Counted from the stretch's first letter, positions 8,438-17,475 are shown. The stretch: DNA of 64,000 nt from Methylobacterium sp. J-077 (GCF_022829365.1 NZ_JAKSYJ010000102.1:186001-250000), one strand, 5' to 3'. Numbers and translations: made by a program. Notes: generated by a model from the letters alone, not told the origin.

Positions 8438-9595
8438 TCAGCGCAGGGACGCCGTCGCCTGGATTGGCTGGGTGCCGACGCTCTGCTGGGCCACCGGGCC
8501 GGGACCGACCGAGACCCGACCGGGGCCGATCACGGTGGCCTGGAGCACTTTCTTCGAGGCGACGTTCACGACGTTGACCACCGCGCCCATGCGGCCTGCG
8601 TCGTTGGCGAGGCCGCGCATCGACAGGCTGACGCTGGCGGTCTCGTACACGATGGTCACGCTCTCACCCCGCGCCACGAGTTCGGGGAGCGCGGTGTCGG
8701 AGACCCGCAGAACCGTGCCGGCGGGGAGCGGGTGCTGGGCCACTTCGCCGACGATGGCGGTGCCATTGGCCTGCGCGTCCGTCGCGACGGCTTCGCGGGG
8801 GCGGCGCTCCAGGACGAGGTCGCCCTCCCGCACCGGATCGCCGCGGTTGAGCGCCCGCGTCAACACCGCGACCTCGCGCAGCTCGATCACGACGCCCGAG
8901 ACCCGCAGCGAGGCCTGCCGCTCGCCCAGGCTGACGAGTCCCGAGACCCGGCGCGAGCGTGGGTCGTAGGTCAGATCGAGGGCGGCGGCCTGACCGGCAA
9001 GGTCCACCGGCGCCAGTAGGGTCGGGCCGTCGCCGTCGAAGCGGACCGCGACACTGCGCGGATCGAGGCCGTAGCCCGATTCCAGGCCGCGCTTGAGCGC
9101 CGCTTCAATATCCGGCGGCCCGAGGCGCCGAGCGGCGCGCTGCACGGCGATCTGCATCCGGCCGCCGGTCTCCAGGCCGGTGATGCCCAGGGCGGCGGCG
9201 GCCTCGACGATACGGCGGGTCTGGATCGTCCCGGTGGCGCCCAGCGCAGGCGAGCGGAACAGCGGGCGCGCCGCGAGCGCGTCCGGCGCGCCCTCGACGA
9301 GGTCGGCGAGCGCCAAGACGTCGCCTCGCGCTGTCACGTCGCCGCGCAACCGCGGCTGGGTCTTCTGCGTCTCGCCCTGCTGCATCCCGGGCTCGGCCAT
9401 GGCCGGGATCGCCAGAGCGCCGATGGCCGCGAAGGTCAGGAAGGCGAGCGCCGCGCGCAGCAGCACCGCGGCGCCGGGGGGCGCCACCCGCGGGCGGGCC
9501 CGGCGGACGATCGGGCTGAGGTCGCTCTCGTCCGCTGCCGTGCTGACGAGGGGCAGGTCGGCGAGAACCGTGTTGGGATGGAAGCCGGCATACAT
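8438..9595 (-). CDS. flgA: Flagellar P-ring assembly chaperone FlgA
   Basis: FlgA helps P-ring assembly in the periplasm. The C-terminal half carries the SAF-type region with ALNRGDPVREGDLVLERR and PLPAGTVLRVSD, then SVTIVYETASVSLSMRG and a closing segment on rho-like repeats VNVASKKVLQATV, all typical of FlgA. At 385 residues it is longer than enterobacterial FlgA, as in other Hyphomicrobiales. The hydrophobic export signal lies inside, at about residues 43-66 (AAVLLRAALAFLTFAAIGAL), so the first 40 residues may be untranslated and a GTG near there may be the true start. It follows flgG by 34 bases. Confidence 0.9.
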   Translation of the reverse strand: MYAGFHPNTVLADLPLVSTAADESDLSPIVRRARPRVAPPGAAVLLRAALAFLTFAAIGALAIPAMAEPGMQQGETQKTQPRLRGDVTARGDVLALADLVEGAPDALAARPLFRSPALGATGTIQTRRIVEAAAALGITGLETGGRMQIAVQRAARRLGPPDIEAALKRGLESGYGLDPRSVAVRFDGDGPTLLAPVDLAGQAAALDLTYDPRSRRVSGLVSLGERQASLRVSGVVIELREVAVLTRALNRGDPVREGDLVLERRPREAVATDAQANGTAIVGEVAQHPLPAGTVLRVSDTALPELVARGESVTIVYETASVSLSMRGLANDAGRMGAVVNVVNVASKKVLQATVIGPGRVSVGPGPVAQQSVGTQPIQATASLR

Positions 9596-9629
9596 GAGCG
9601 GAGACCTGAAGTGATGGCAGGACGCGCGG

Positions 9630-10421
9630 TCAGCTGCGGAACATCTGCGAGGTGGTGGAGAGCATCTGATCGGCGGCGGTGACGACCTTCGAGTTCATCT
9701 CGTAGGCGCGCTGCGCGGCGATCAGCGACGAGATCTCAGTGACGGCGTTCACGTTCGCTTCTTCCAAATAGCTCTGCTGAAGGTTTCCAAATCCTTCCGC
9801 CCCTGGCAGGCCGCTGATCGCCGGTCCCGAGGCGGCGGACTCGACGAACAGGTTGTCGCCGATCGATTCGAGGCCGACCTTGTTGACGAAGCGCGACAGC
9901 TGGAACTGGCCCACCGCCTGCGGCGCGGTCTGCCCGGGCAACGTCGCCTGGACAGCGCCGGTGGCGCTGATCGTCACGGCCGTCGCCGTCTGCGGCACGG
10001 TGATCGCCGGATCGAGCAGGTACCCGTCGCGGGTCACAAGCTGACCGGTGGCCGACAGGTCGAAGGAGCCGTCGCGGGAATAGGCGGTGCGGCCGTCCGG
10101 CATCGTCACCCGGAAGAAGCCCTCGCCGCGGATCGCGACGTCGTAATCCTTTTCGGTCGAGCTCAGCGTTCCCTGCGACATGACGCGGGCGGTCGAGGTC
10201 GTCTTCACGCCCGAGCCGAGCGCGAGGCCGGCGGGAAGCTGGGTATTCTGCTCGGAGGTCGAGGAACCGGCCCGGCGCAGGTTCTGGTAGAGTAGATCCT
10301 GGAAGTGGACCTGCTGGCGCTTGTAGCCGGTGGTGCGCAGGTTCGCGATGTTGTTGGAGATGACCTGGACGTTGAGTTCCTGGGCCGCCATGCCGGTGGC
10401 GGCGGAGTAGAGGGCGCGCAT
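9630..10421 (-). CDS. flgG: Flagellar distal rod protein FlgG
   Basis: This is a 263-residue rod protein of the flagellar basal body. It opens with MRALYSAATGMAAQELNVQV and ISNNIANLRTTGYKRQ, the rod/hook N-terminal heptad region. It closes with ANVNAVTEISSLIAAQRAYEMNSKV, the matching C-terminal helix that packs against it. The length is the family norm of about 260. It lies 13 bases downstream of flgF, in the usual order. It has no signal peptide because it is exported by the flagellar type III apparatus. Confidence 0.96.
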   Translation of the reverse strand: MRALYSAATGMAAQELNVQVISNNIANLRTTGYKRQQVHFQDLLYQNLRRAGSSTSEQNTQLPAGLALGSGVKTTSTARVMSQGTLSSTEKDYDVAIRGEGFFRVTMPDGRTAYSRDGSFDLSATGQLVTRDGYLLDPAITVPQTATAVTISATGAVQATLPGQTAPQAVGQFQLSRFVNKVGLESIGDNLFVESAASGPAISGLPGAEGFGNLQQSYLEEANVNAVTEISSLIAAQRAYEMNSKVVTAADQMLSTTSQMFRS

Positions 10422-10434
10422 CGGTCAGACCCCC

Positions 10435-11175
10435 TTACGCGACGTCGGCGAGGCGGCGGATCGCCGTGCCCCGCAGATCGTCGAGGCGGGTGATCATGCT
10501 CGACACCATGGCGTAGGACCGGTTCACGTCCATCAGCCGGGTCATCTCGATGACGGGCCGCACGTTCGAGCGTTCGAGCGCGCCGGATTCCAGGCGCCCC
10601 TCGAGCCCGGCCGGGCGCGCGGGCTCGGGCGAGGCGTAGAGGTTGCCGCCCTCGTTGGTGAGCCGCTGCGGGTTGGCGAAGGTGACGAGCTTGACCTTGC
10701 CGCGGATGCCGAGATTGGTCGAGACGGTGCCGTCGGTGCCGATCGCCAGCCCGGTCTCCTGCGGGTTGATGGTGATCGGCCCGCCATCGCCCGCCACCTT
10801 GTAGCCGTCGCTGGTCACGAGCGCGCCCGTCGGGTCGATCTCGAACGCGCCGTTGCGGGTGTAGCGCTCGCCCTGCGGCGACTGGACCGCGATGAAGGCC
10901 GAGCCCTTGACGGCGACGTTGAGCGGGTTGCCGGTCTGCTCGATCGGACCCTGCCCCAGATCCAGGGTGGTGCCCTGGTCGATGACGTAGGAGAGCCGCC
11001 GGTCGGGCCGGGCGAAGGAATCCGCGCTCGCCACCGGCATCAGGTATTCTTGGAAGCGCGTGCTCCGGCCCTTGAAGCCGGTGGTCGACACGTTCGCCAT
11101 GTTGTTGGAGATCACGTCCAGCTCGCGCTGGAGCGCCATTTGGCTCGACACGCCGACGAAGAGGGCATTCTGCAT
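10435..11175 (-). CDS. flgF: Flagellar proximal rod protein FlgF
   Basis: This is a 246-residue basal-body rod protein. The N-terminus MQNALFVGVSSQMALQRELD and SNNMANVSTTGFKGR is the rod-family start, and the C-terminus RPVIEMTRLMDVNRSYAMVSSM is the paired helix. I start at ATG 11173-11175; an in-frame GTG five codons upstream is less likely because the family begins with the MQN-type sequence. First gene of the minus-strand flagellar operon. Upstream there is a palindrome at 11288-11305 and a CtrA-like box at 11354-11368, both shared with the divergent fliL operon. Confidence 0.94.
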   Translation of the reverse strand: MQNALFVGVSSQMALQRELDVISNNMANVSTTGFKGRSTRFQEYLMPVASADSFARPDRRLSYVIDQGTTLDLGQGPIEQTGNPLNVAVKGSAFIAVQSPQGERYTRNGAFEIDPTGALVTSDGYKVAGDGGPITINPQETGLAIGTDGTVSTNLGIRGKVKLVTFANPQRLTNEGGNLYASPEPARPAGLEGRLESGALERSNVRPVIEMTRLMDVNRSYAMVSSMITRLDDLRGTAIRRLADVA

Positions 11176-11287
11176 CGTGGACTCTGACACTCGCGTGCCG
11201 CGGTGGCGGCAACGATCGATTCAGCATCCGCTGTGCCAACACCTCGGGTTCCATTTTTGATTGCAATTGTAATGATTTACGCCGGCG

Positions 11288-11305
11288 ATCGGTAACGCTA
11301 CCGAT
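11288..11305. promoter_or_regulatory. 18-bp palindrome upstream of flgF
   Basis: Two perfect 7-bp arms (ATCGGTA and TACCGAT) flank a 4-base spacer, about 115-130 bases before the flgF ATG. The size and symmetry fit an operator for a dimeric regulator. No regulator is identified and the role is inferred from position alone. Confidence 0.4.
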
Positions 11306-11353
11306 GGGTCGGGCCTGCGCGGCGGCAATCCTGGCCCGGCAGGATTTGCCCGC

Positions 11354-11368
11354 TTAACGACACGTTAA
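11354..11368. promoter_or_regulatory. CtrA-type binding site (TTAA-N7-TTAA)
   Basis: TTAA at 11354-11357 and TTAA at 11365-11368 are separated by exactly seven bases, the consensus of the alphaproteobacterial cell-cycle regulator CtrA. It lies about 65 bases upstream of the fliL ATG and about 180 bases upstream of flgF. CtrA is known to control early flagellar genes in this class, so control of the fliL-fliM operon is a reasonable inference. Confidence 0.6.
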
Positions 11369-11401
11369 CCGTAATGCTTCGATATCCGATGGTACCCGGC
11401 A

Positions 11402-11415
11402 CGCGGATATCCGCG
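11402..11415. promoter_or_regulatory. 14-bp perfect palindrome upstream of fliL
   Basis: CGCGGATATCCGCG is a perfect palindrome ending 17 bases before the fliL ATG. A further GATATCC at 11381-11387 forms an inverted repeat with the GGATATC at 11405-11411. The position, between a likely promoter and the start codon, fits an operator or a small 5'-UTR hairpin. Confidence 0.4.
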
Positions 11416-11432
11416 ATAGAGCATTAATTCCC

Positions 11433-11987
11433 ATGGCCAAGAAGCCCAAGAAAGCCGCCGAAGACGGCGAGGCCGGCGCCGACGCCGCCCCCAAGGGCAA
11501 GAAGAAGCTCATCATCATAGGGGCCGTCGCGCTGCTGCTGGTCTTTGGCGGTGGTGGCGCCTTCATGATGATGGGCCATGGCGGGAGTGCCGAGGGCCAG
11601 GAGGCCGCCGGGGGTGGCGGACACGGCAGCGGGCACGGGGAAGGCGCCAAGGGCGTCGGCCCGGACGGCAAGAAGCCGATCGTGTTCGTCGAGCTGCGTG
11701 AGATGCTGCTGAACCTCAGCCCTGACATGCCGCAGGAGAAGGCCAAGTACGCCAAGCTGCGGCTCGCCCTCGAGCTCAAGGATTCCGGGGTCGAGGACGA
11801 GGTGAAGCCCCTAATGCCGCGCATCGAGGACACACTCCAGGTCTACATGCGCGAGCTGCGCGTGAGCGACCTCACCGGCTCTGTCGGCCTCTACCGGCTG
11901 CGCGAGGAGCTGCTGCGGCGCGTCAACGTCGCTGTCTACCCCGCCAAGGTCGAGGCGGTGCTGTTCAAGGACGTGATCGTCCAGTGA
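11433..11987 (+). CDS. fliL: Flagellar basal body-associated protein FliL
   Basis: FliL is a single-pass inner-membrane protein that supports stator function at the flagellar motor. The 184-residue protein has a Lys-rich cytoplasmic tail (residues 1-26), one transmembrane helix KLIIIGAVALLLVFGGGGAFM, and a Gly/His-rich linker. The periplasmic domain begins near FVELREMLLNLSPDM and carries KYAKLRLALELKD. It ends LYRLREELLRRVNVAVYPAKVEAVLFKDVIVQ, the usual FliL terminus. It is the first gene of the fliL-fliM-DUF6468-motE operon, with fliM 55 bases on. Confidence 0.93.
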   Translation: MAKKPKKAAEDGEAGADAAPKGKKKLIIIGAVALLLVFGGGGAFMMMGHGGSAEGQEAAGGGGHGSGHGEGAKGVGPDGKKPIVFVELREMLLNLSPDMPQEKAKYAKLRLALELKDSGVEDEVKPLMPRIEDTLQVYMRELRVSDLTGSVGLYRLREELLRRVNVAVYPAKVEAVLFKDVIVQ

Positions 11988-12042
11988 GCCACCCGACGAC
12001 CCTGACGGTCCCCGAGAGCCAGGCCTTGAGCGGACGCGCCTG

Positions 12043-13257
12043 ATGGAACCCGAGGACGAACTTCCCGAAGACGATTGGTCGGCCGCCCTTCTGGAGCAGG
12101 GCGCCGAAGGCGGCGACACGTCGCTCGCCGAGGAATGGGGCGCGGCCCTCGCCGAGCAGGGCACCACGCGCAACGCCGGAGACGTCGCCGCCGAATGGGC
12201 GACGATGATCGAGGACGGGGAGAGCGACAACCTCCCCGAGCTCGCGGGCAACGACCGGGTGCTGAACCAGGACGAGATCGACGGCGTCCTCGGCTTCTCC
12301 ATGCGCGAGCTCTCGGCCTCAGGGGCCGGGGGCGTTCAGGCCATCGTCGATTCGGGCGTTGTCCAGTACGAACGCCTGCCGATGCTGGAGATCGTCTTCG
12401 ACCGGATGATCCGGTTGCTATCGACCTCCCTGCGCAACCTGTTCCAAGACAACGTTGAGGTGACGCTGGACAACATCACCTCGGTGCGCTTCGGCGACTA
12501 TCTCAACGCGATCCCGCTGCCGACCCTGCTGGGCGTGTTTCGGGCCGAGCAATGGGAGAATTCCGGCCTCGTCACGGTCGATTCGAATCTCGCCTACGCG
12601 ACCTTCGACCTCCTGCTCGGCGGTAAGCGCGGCGGGTCGTCGAGCCGCCTCGACGGACGGCCCTTCACGTCGATCGAGATGACGCTGGTGCGCCGGCTCG
12701 TGGAGATCATCCTGGGTGACCTGGAGCAGTCATTCCAGCCGCTCTCGCCGGTGACCTTCGGCATCGACCGGATCGAGACCAACCCGCGCTTCGCCACTAT
12801 CACCCGGCCCGGCAACGCCGCGATCCTGATCAGCCTGCGCCTCGACGTCGACGGGCGTGGCGGCATGCTGCAGATCCTGTTCCCGTACGCGACCATCGAG
12901 CCGATCCGGGAGCTTCTCACCCAGAGCTTCATGGGCGAGAAGCTCGGCCGCGACCACGTCTGGGAGGGGCATCTCGCCACCGAGATCTGGCAAGCCGACG
13001 TGACCATGCAGGCGGTGCTGCACGAGATGATGCTGCCGCTCAAGCAGGTGATGCGCCTCAAGGTCGGCGACACTCTGATGTTCGATGCCAAGCCGTCCGA
13101 CCTGATCGCGGTGCGCTGCGGCGACTGGGCTCTGACCCAGGGCCGGATCGGCCAGGTCGATGGCAACATCGCCGTTCAGGTCACGCGGCCCCTGCGCCGC
13201 TCGCGCACGACCATCCAGGCCTACGAGGCCTCGATGAACAGCCATTCCGACGTCTAG
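12043..13257 (+). CDS. fliM: Flagellar motor switch protein FliM
   Basis: FliM is the middle C-ring protein that binds phosphorylated CheY and sets rotation direction. The 404-residue protein has an acidic N-terminal extension of about 75 residues before the conserved VLNQDEIDGVLGFS, which is longer than the short CheY-binding leader of E. coli FliM. The middle CheC-like domain includes PMLEIVFDRMIRLLSTSLRN and MTLVRRLVEIILGDLEQSF. The C-terminal SpoA-like domain follows KVGDTLMFDAKPSDLIAVRCG. The long acidic leader may carry an additional protein contact. It precedes the DUF6468 gene by 19 bases. Confidence 0.95.
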   Translation: MEPEDELPEDDWSAALLEQGAEGGDTSLAEEWGAALAEQGTTRNAGDVAAEWATMIEDGESDNLPELAGNDRVLNQDEIDGVLGFSMRELSASGAGGVQAIVDSGVVQYERLPMLEIVFDRMIRLLSTSLRNLFQDNVEVTLDNITSVRFGDYLNAIPLPTLLGVFRAEQWENSGLVTVDSNLAYATFDLLLGGKRGGSSSRLDGRPFTSIEMTLVRRLVEIILGDLEQSFQPLSPVTFGIDRIETNPRFATITRPGNAAILISLRLDVDGRGGMLQILFPYATIEPIRELLTQSFMGEKLGRDHVWEGHLATEIWQADVTMQAVLHEMMLPLKQVMRLKVGDTLMFDAKPSDLIAVRCGDWALTQGRIGQVDGNIAVQVTRPLRRSRTTIQAYEASMNSHSDV

Positions 13258-13276
13258 CGTGCGATAGGTCCGGATC

Positions 13277-13774
13277 ATGAGTCTCTTTGTCGCGCTCGCC
13301 GCGGACATCTTGGTCGCGGTCCTGCTTGCGGCCACGATCGTCACCTGCCTGCGCCTGTCGCGCCGGATCAGCCAGCTCAAGGGTGACGAAGCGGCATTGC
13401 GCCAGACCATCGGTGACCTGATGGTGGCCACCGGCACGGCCGAGCGCGCCATCGCCGGGCTGCGCTCGGCGATCGACGACGGCGACCGGACCCTCACCAC
13501 GCGGATCGAGGCCGCTACCGCCCGCTCCGCCGAGCTGGCCGCGCAGATCGTGGCCGGTGAGACCGTGGTGATGCGCATCGGCGCGATCGTCGCGCAGATG
13601 CGCGCCGTCCCGGCCCGGGCCGATCCGCCGCCCGCTCCGCGACCGGAGCCCGAGCCTGAAGTGCTCCGCACCGATCCCAAGAGTCCAAATGGCGAGCGTC
13701 TCGGTGCCGCGGCCGCAGCCGCCCTAGCGATGAGCGAGCGTGCACTAGCCCGCGTGCGGGCGCGCGCCGCGTGA
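13277..13774 (+). CDS. DUF6468-type membrane protein in flagellar operon
   Basis: The 165-residue protein starts with one hydrophobic helix (VALAADILVAVLLAATIVTCL) followed by a long region of probable coiled coil (LSRRISQLKGDEAALRQTIGDL and onward to about residue 100), then a Pro/Glu-rich stretch and an Ala-rich end. I place it in DUF6468, a family of unknown function found between fliM and motE in Hyphomicrobiales; this placement rests on position and layout. The stop overlaps the start of motE by four bases (GTGA), so the two are translationally coupled. A structural or assembly role at the motor is likely. Confidence 0.7.
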   Translation: MSLFVALAADILVAVLLAATIVTCLRLSRRISQLKGDEAALRQTIGDLMVATGTAERAIAGLRSAIDDGDRTLTTRIEAATARSAELAAQIVAGETVVMRIGAIVAQMRAVPARADPPPAPRPEPEPEVLRTDPKSPNGERLGAAAAAALAMSERALARVRARAA

Positions 13775-14625
13775 CCGGCGTCCCGGCCCCGAAAATTCCG
13801 CCCGCGGCCAAGCCGGTCCCGAAGCCGCCGCCCAAGGGCGCCACGGCCCTGCGCCGCTCGCGCCTTAAGCCCGTGCGGCCGGTGCGGCTGCGCCTGATCG
13901 ATGCCGTGGCGATCGCGGCCGGCGGCCTGTTGCTGCTCAAACTGCTCACCTTGGCGCAGGTCGGCCTGCCTGGGGCCGGAACCCTGCCCGAATACGGCCG
14001 GGCGGTGGCCCGGGCGCGCACCGGCTACGAGCCGCCGGACCCCGTCACCACCGGCTCGGTCGGGGCCAAGGAGGAGACGCCCGCGGCGCCGGCTGAGAAA
14101 CCGCCGGAGATGCCTGCCTCCGAGCCGGCCAAGGCGGCGTCCGGTTCCCTCACCGAGCGCGCGCTTCTGGAAAAGCTCGGCGCCCGGCGCGATGCGCTGC
14201 GCCAGAAGAACGACGAGCTGGAGTTGCGCGAGAAGATGCTCAACGAGGCCGAGCGCAAGCTCGAGACCGGTCTGGGCGACCTCAAGCAGGCGGAAGAGAA
14301 GGTCGATTCAGCCGCCAAGGCCCGCGAGGAGGCCGAGAAGCAGGGCCTCAAGAACATCGTCACGATGTACGAGGCGATGAAGCCGAAGGACGCCGCCCGA
14401 GTGTTCGACCGCCTCGGCCAAGACGTGCTTGTGCCGATCGTCCTGGCCATGAATCCGCGCAAGATGTCCGAGATTCTGGCCGTAATGCAGCCCGATACGG
14501 CCGAACGTCTGACCGTGACGCTCGCCAACCGCGCCCGCGGCGTCGGCGGCGCCCAGGCGCAGGCCGGCGCGAGCCTGCCGGCGAACGAGTTGCCGGCGAT
14601 CGATCCGGGGCCGGCGGGGCGGTAA
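13771..14625 (+). CDS. motE: MotE-like flagellar stator chaperone
   Basis: MotE is a periplasmic chaperone for the stator component MotC in alphaproteobacteria. The 284-residue protein has a basic Pro-rich N-terminus, one membrane segment near VRLRLIDAVAIAAGGLLLLKLL, then a periplasmic coiled coil (ALREKNDELELREKML-type heptads near residues 140-200). It ends in an MgtE-N-like domain with IVTMYEAMKPKDAARVFDRL and VLAMNPRKMSEILAVMQ. The GTG start at 13771 overlaps the previous stop. It is the last gene of the operon; no clear terminator follows in the next 140 bases. Confidence 0.82.
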   Translation: MTGVPAPKIPPAAKPVPKPPPKGATALRRSRLKPVRPVRLRLIDAVAIAAGGLLLLKLLTLAQVGLPGAGTLPEYGRAVARARTGYEPPDPVTTGSVGAKEETPAAPAEKPPEMPASEPAKAASGSLTERALLEKLGARRDALRQKNDELELREKMLNEAERKLETGLGDLKQAEEKVDSAAKAREEAEKQGLKNIVTMYEAMKPKDAARVFDRLGQDVLVPIVLAMNPRKMSEILAVMQPDTAERLTVTLANRARGVGGAQAQAGASLPANELPAIDPGPAGR

Positions 14626-14765
14626 TTGCCCGGCGCGTTGGGACGATTCGACCAGTCGCCGAGCGAACGGCACAGCAAGACAAGTCTTCTCCACGAGCGA
14701 ACGAGCACCCGATTAAGGCTTGGAGCGGCATTCGCTCGAAACGCCTGTTCGGGGGTTGTTCCGGA

Positions 14766-15929
14766 CTATGCGGATGTGCTCAGCCCAGCCTTATGTCGGC
14801 TCTTCACTCGAAGGACCAATCTCAGATCGTTCAAAAGTCTTAAGAACGGCCGCTCCAGCCACCTTTCAATGGCATAGGCCAGAATAACCATGAGTATATT
14901 GATCAAGATAAATGCGAAGAAAAACAAAACTGGCCTTCCATGCAAGGTAAGGAAAAGATTGGCAACGACAGTGTATATAACTGGCACATGAATGAGATAC
15001 AGCGGGAACGAGATCGCGCCGAGAAATCTACCGATCTGTCCAGAAAGGGCGGAGGCAATCAGACTTGAACGCATGCAGCTATACACGACAAGCAAAGCCG
15101 CAATCGGATAGAGCAGACCTCCTCGGAATTCAGGGGTGAAGGCGGCCGGTAGCGAGTCGAGGCCAAGCATTCTCATCGACTCGATGCTCTGCGAGCCGAG
15201 GATCAGTCCCACGATCAGTGCGGGAATCGGGAACGCAGTCGGGAGGCGGCCAGAAACCGAAGCTTCGCGCAGCACGATTCCGAGGGTAAAACATAAATAT
15301 TCGTATTTACCGACAAGTATTACGGCAACAGCAAAGACAAGCGTGAAACATAGTCTCACACAAGCGTTTTTTGACTGGCATATCCAGAAGCAGACGAACG
15401 AGCCGAGCAATTCCGGCCGCATGGTCCAGAGGACGTTGTTGAAGAATGAGCCTCCGGACAAAAAGGCTCCAAGCAAGCCATCGTAGATGGCGGAGGTCGG
15501 CCCTGGAATGACGTCCTGATATGTCCAATGCAGCCAGGGACTCATGACGAGGGACGATGCTTTCGTAGCCGAAGTTGGGTACAGGCTGAGCAGCAACCAG
15601 GCAATGAGCACGCTGACCGTCATCGGAATCGCAAGCCGCAAATACCGGATGGCGGCGTCGATCCAGAAGGGATCGGCTTTTCGCAACGTGGCTTGCGTCA
15701 CCACGAACGCGCTCAAGACGAAGAAAATTGAGACAGCGAACGTCCCGTTCCAGAAGACGGAGAGGGGCGTGTACGCGATCCAAGCAGTGTTTTGTTGCAG
15801 TTCTACGACCAGATCCGGTCTCAAGGCCGATAGAATGTGATGGAAGACGACACTGATTGCCGCTACACCACGTAGACCATCTAGTTGCACAAGTCTTGAT
15901 ATCAATAGAGTATTCTCAACTCGCGCCAT
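14766..15929 (-). CDS. Acyltransferase family 3 (OafA/YrhL-like) membrane protein
   Basis: The 387-residue multi-pass membrane protein opens with LDGLRGVAAISVVFHHILSAL, the acyltransferase-3 signature with the conserved Arg and His used for acyl transfer. About ten hydrophobic helices follow. Such enzymes acetylate or succinylate surface polysaccharide or lipopolysaccharide sugars. Its base composition is visibly richer in A/T than either flank, and the AT-rich stretch continues through the geneless 15930-16182 segment. That suggests horizontal acquisition. No glycan synthesis genes adjoin it, though an O-antigen ligase gene lies at 32405-33730. Confidence 0.85.
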   Translation of the reverse strand: MARVENTLLISRLVQLDGLRGVAAISVVFHHILSALRPDLVVELQQNTAWIAYTPLSVFWNGTFAVSIFFVLSAFVVTQATLRKADPFWIDAAIRYLRLAIPMTVSVLIAWLLLSLYPTSATKASSLVMSPWLHWTYQDVIPGPTSAIYDGLLGAFLSGGSFFNNVLWTMRPELLGSFVCFWICQSKNACVRLCFTLVFAVAVILVGKYEYLCFTLGIVLREASVSGRLPTAFPIPALIVGLILGSQSIESMRMLGLDSLPAAFTPEFRGGLLYPIAALLVVYSCMRSSLIASALSGQIGRFLGAISFPLYLIHVPVIYTVVANLFLTLHGRPVLFFFAFILINILMVILAYAIERWLERPFLRLLNDLRLVLRVKSRHKAGLSTSA

Positions 15930-16182
15930 TAGGTTAGCTTACAAGAGTGATATTGAGGCATAAATTTTCTAGAAACAATGTTAGATTTGTCTGAACTTTA
16001 TGTATTATCATTTAATTCGTTAATAGGTTTGAGATAGATTTGACTTTATGTTATCGCACAGTCTACGTACTCGTTAGGTTTGAAAAATCTCATAAAAGTT
16101 CCTGTAAATTGTTGTGGGCGGAAAAGAATTTTTCGGTGCGGGGTGCTTTGTGAAACGCTTTCAGATCTCTCCCCACGCAATC

Positions 16183-17475
16183 TCACGTCCGCCCGATCCC
16201 GATCGCCACTTCCCCCAAGCCTGGCCGCCTCTCGGGATCGGACTTCGTGCAGGCCTCGGCCAAAACCCGCAGCCCGTTCGGTGCCGCATCGCAAAGGTCG
16301 AGCAGCTCGCCGAGCAAAACACCCACCGCCCGTACTTCGATCCGCGCCAGCGCTAAACCCGCTTCCCCGGCGGGCAGCGCTGAAGCGGCGCCGAAATCGC
16401 TAAGCACGGCCGCGCCGGTCTCGATATCCCAGAGCGTGTTGTGGCCGTAGACGTCGCCGTGCAGCAGGCCGCAGCCGTGCAGATGGGCGACGGCGTCCAC
16501 CACGGCACGGGCGATCCGCAGGGCTTTTCTGGTGTCGAGCCGCAGGGCTGGATCGTAGATGTCGCGGCTGCAAGTCGCGAGGCTCGGCGGGCCGGCCAGC
16601 ACGCGCCACTGCGCCGGCAGCAGCCGGAGAAGCAGCCCCTGCGCACCGTCGGGATGGTCGACGAGCCGGCCGAGGGCGCCGGTGAGGGCCGGATGGGTGC
16701 CGGCGGCGAGGCAGGCCTCCATCTCGCGCTCCGGCAGGCCGTCGCTGGTCATCGCGCCCTTGAACAGCTTGAGCGCCACGTCCTGCGGGCCGGACGGTCC
16801 GCGCCAGAGCGCCCGGTGAACCCGGCCCGAGGCCCCCTCCCCGAGCAAGTCGCCGACCTCGAGCGCCGACCATGGCACGGGCGTCGACGGGGTGGGCTCC
16901 GTGACGGGCTCGGCGGGATTGCCCGCATAGGAGATCCAAGCGAGGCGCGGCAGGCGCGCCACCCAGGGCGGCAGGGCGTCGAGTTGGTTGCAGGACAGGC
17001 GGATCAGCTCAAGATTGTTCGCATCGGCGAGGCCCTCGGGCAGGCGCGCGATGCGGTTGCCCGCCAGCATCAGCTTCTGCAGCAGCGGGCGTTCGCCGAG
17101 GGCATCCGGCAGGTTCTCGATCCGGTTGTCGGTGAGGGTGAGCCAGCGCAGGTCGCGCGGCAGCGACCCCGCCGGCACCGCCCGGATGCCGCAGCCGCGG
17201 AAGCCGAGCTGGCTCAGCGTCGGGCAATCGCCCAGCACCGACGGCAGGCGCTCGAAGGGATTGCCGGAGCAAAACAGCACACGCAGGCGGTGCAGCCGGC
17301 CGAGATCGTCCGGCAGGTCGGTGAAGCTGCCCCGCCCGAGATCCAACACCTCCAGGGTGTCGGCCAAGCCAAAAATCTCGCGGGGAAATTCAGCGAGCCC
17401 GTCGGGCAACCGCAGCCCCCGCGCGCCTGCCAGATCGCCGCGCTGCAGGGCGGCGAGGGTTTCGGTTCGGTCCAA
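16183..17475 (-). CDS. Leucine-rich-repeat protein fused to a Ser/Thr protein kinase domain
   Basis: The first 190 residues or so are about seven leucine-rich repeats (pattern LxxLxLxxNxLxxLP, for example LMLAGNRIARLPEGLA). The rest is a eukaryotic-like kinase: glycine loop GEGASG at 212-217, ATP lysine K236 in VALKLFK, catalytic loop HGDVYGHN with D341 and N346, and DFG at 360-362. The loop has HGD in place of the usual HRD, which marks kinases not controlled by activation-loop phosphorylation. There is no transmembrane segment, so it is cytoplasmic. It starts four bases after the DUF1192 gene and is probably co-transcribed with it. The target is unknown. Confidence 0.85.
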   Translation of the reverse strand: MDRTETLAALQRGDLAGARGLRLPDGLAEFPREIFGLADTLEVLDLGRGSFTDLPDDLGRLHRLRVLFCSGNPFERLPSVLGDCPTLSQLGFRGCGIRAVPAGSLPRDLRWLTLTDNRIENLPDALGERPLLQKLMLAGNRIARLPEGLADANNLELIRLSCNQLDALPPWVARLPRLAWISYAGNPAEPVTEPTPSTPVPWSALEVGDLLGEGASGRVHRALWRGPSGPQDVALKLFKGAMTSDGLPEREMEACLAAGTHPALTGALGRLVDHPDGAQGLLLRLLPAQWRVLAGPPSLATCSRDIYDPALRLDTRKALRIARAVVDAVAHLHGCGLLHGDVYGHNTLWDIETGAAVLSDFGAASALPAGEAGLALARIEVRAVGVLLGELLDLCDAAPNGLRVLAEACTKSDPERRPGLGEVAIGIGRT

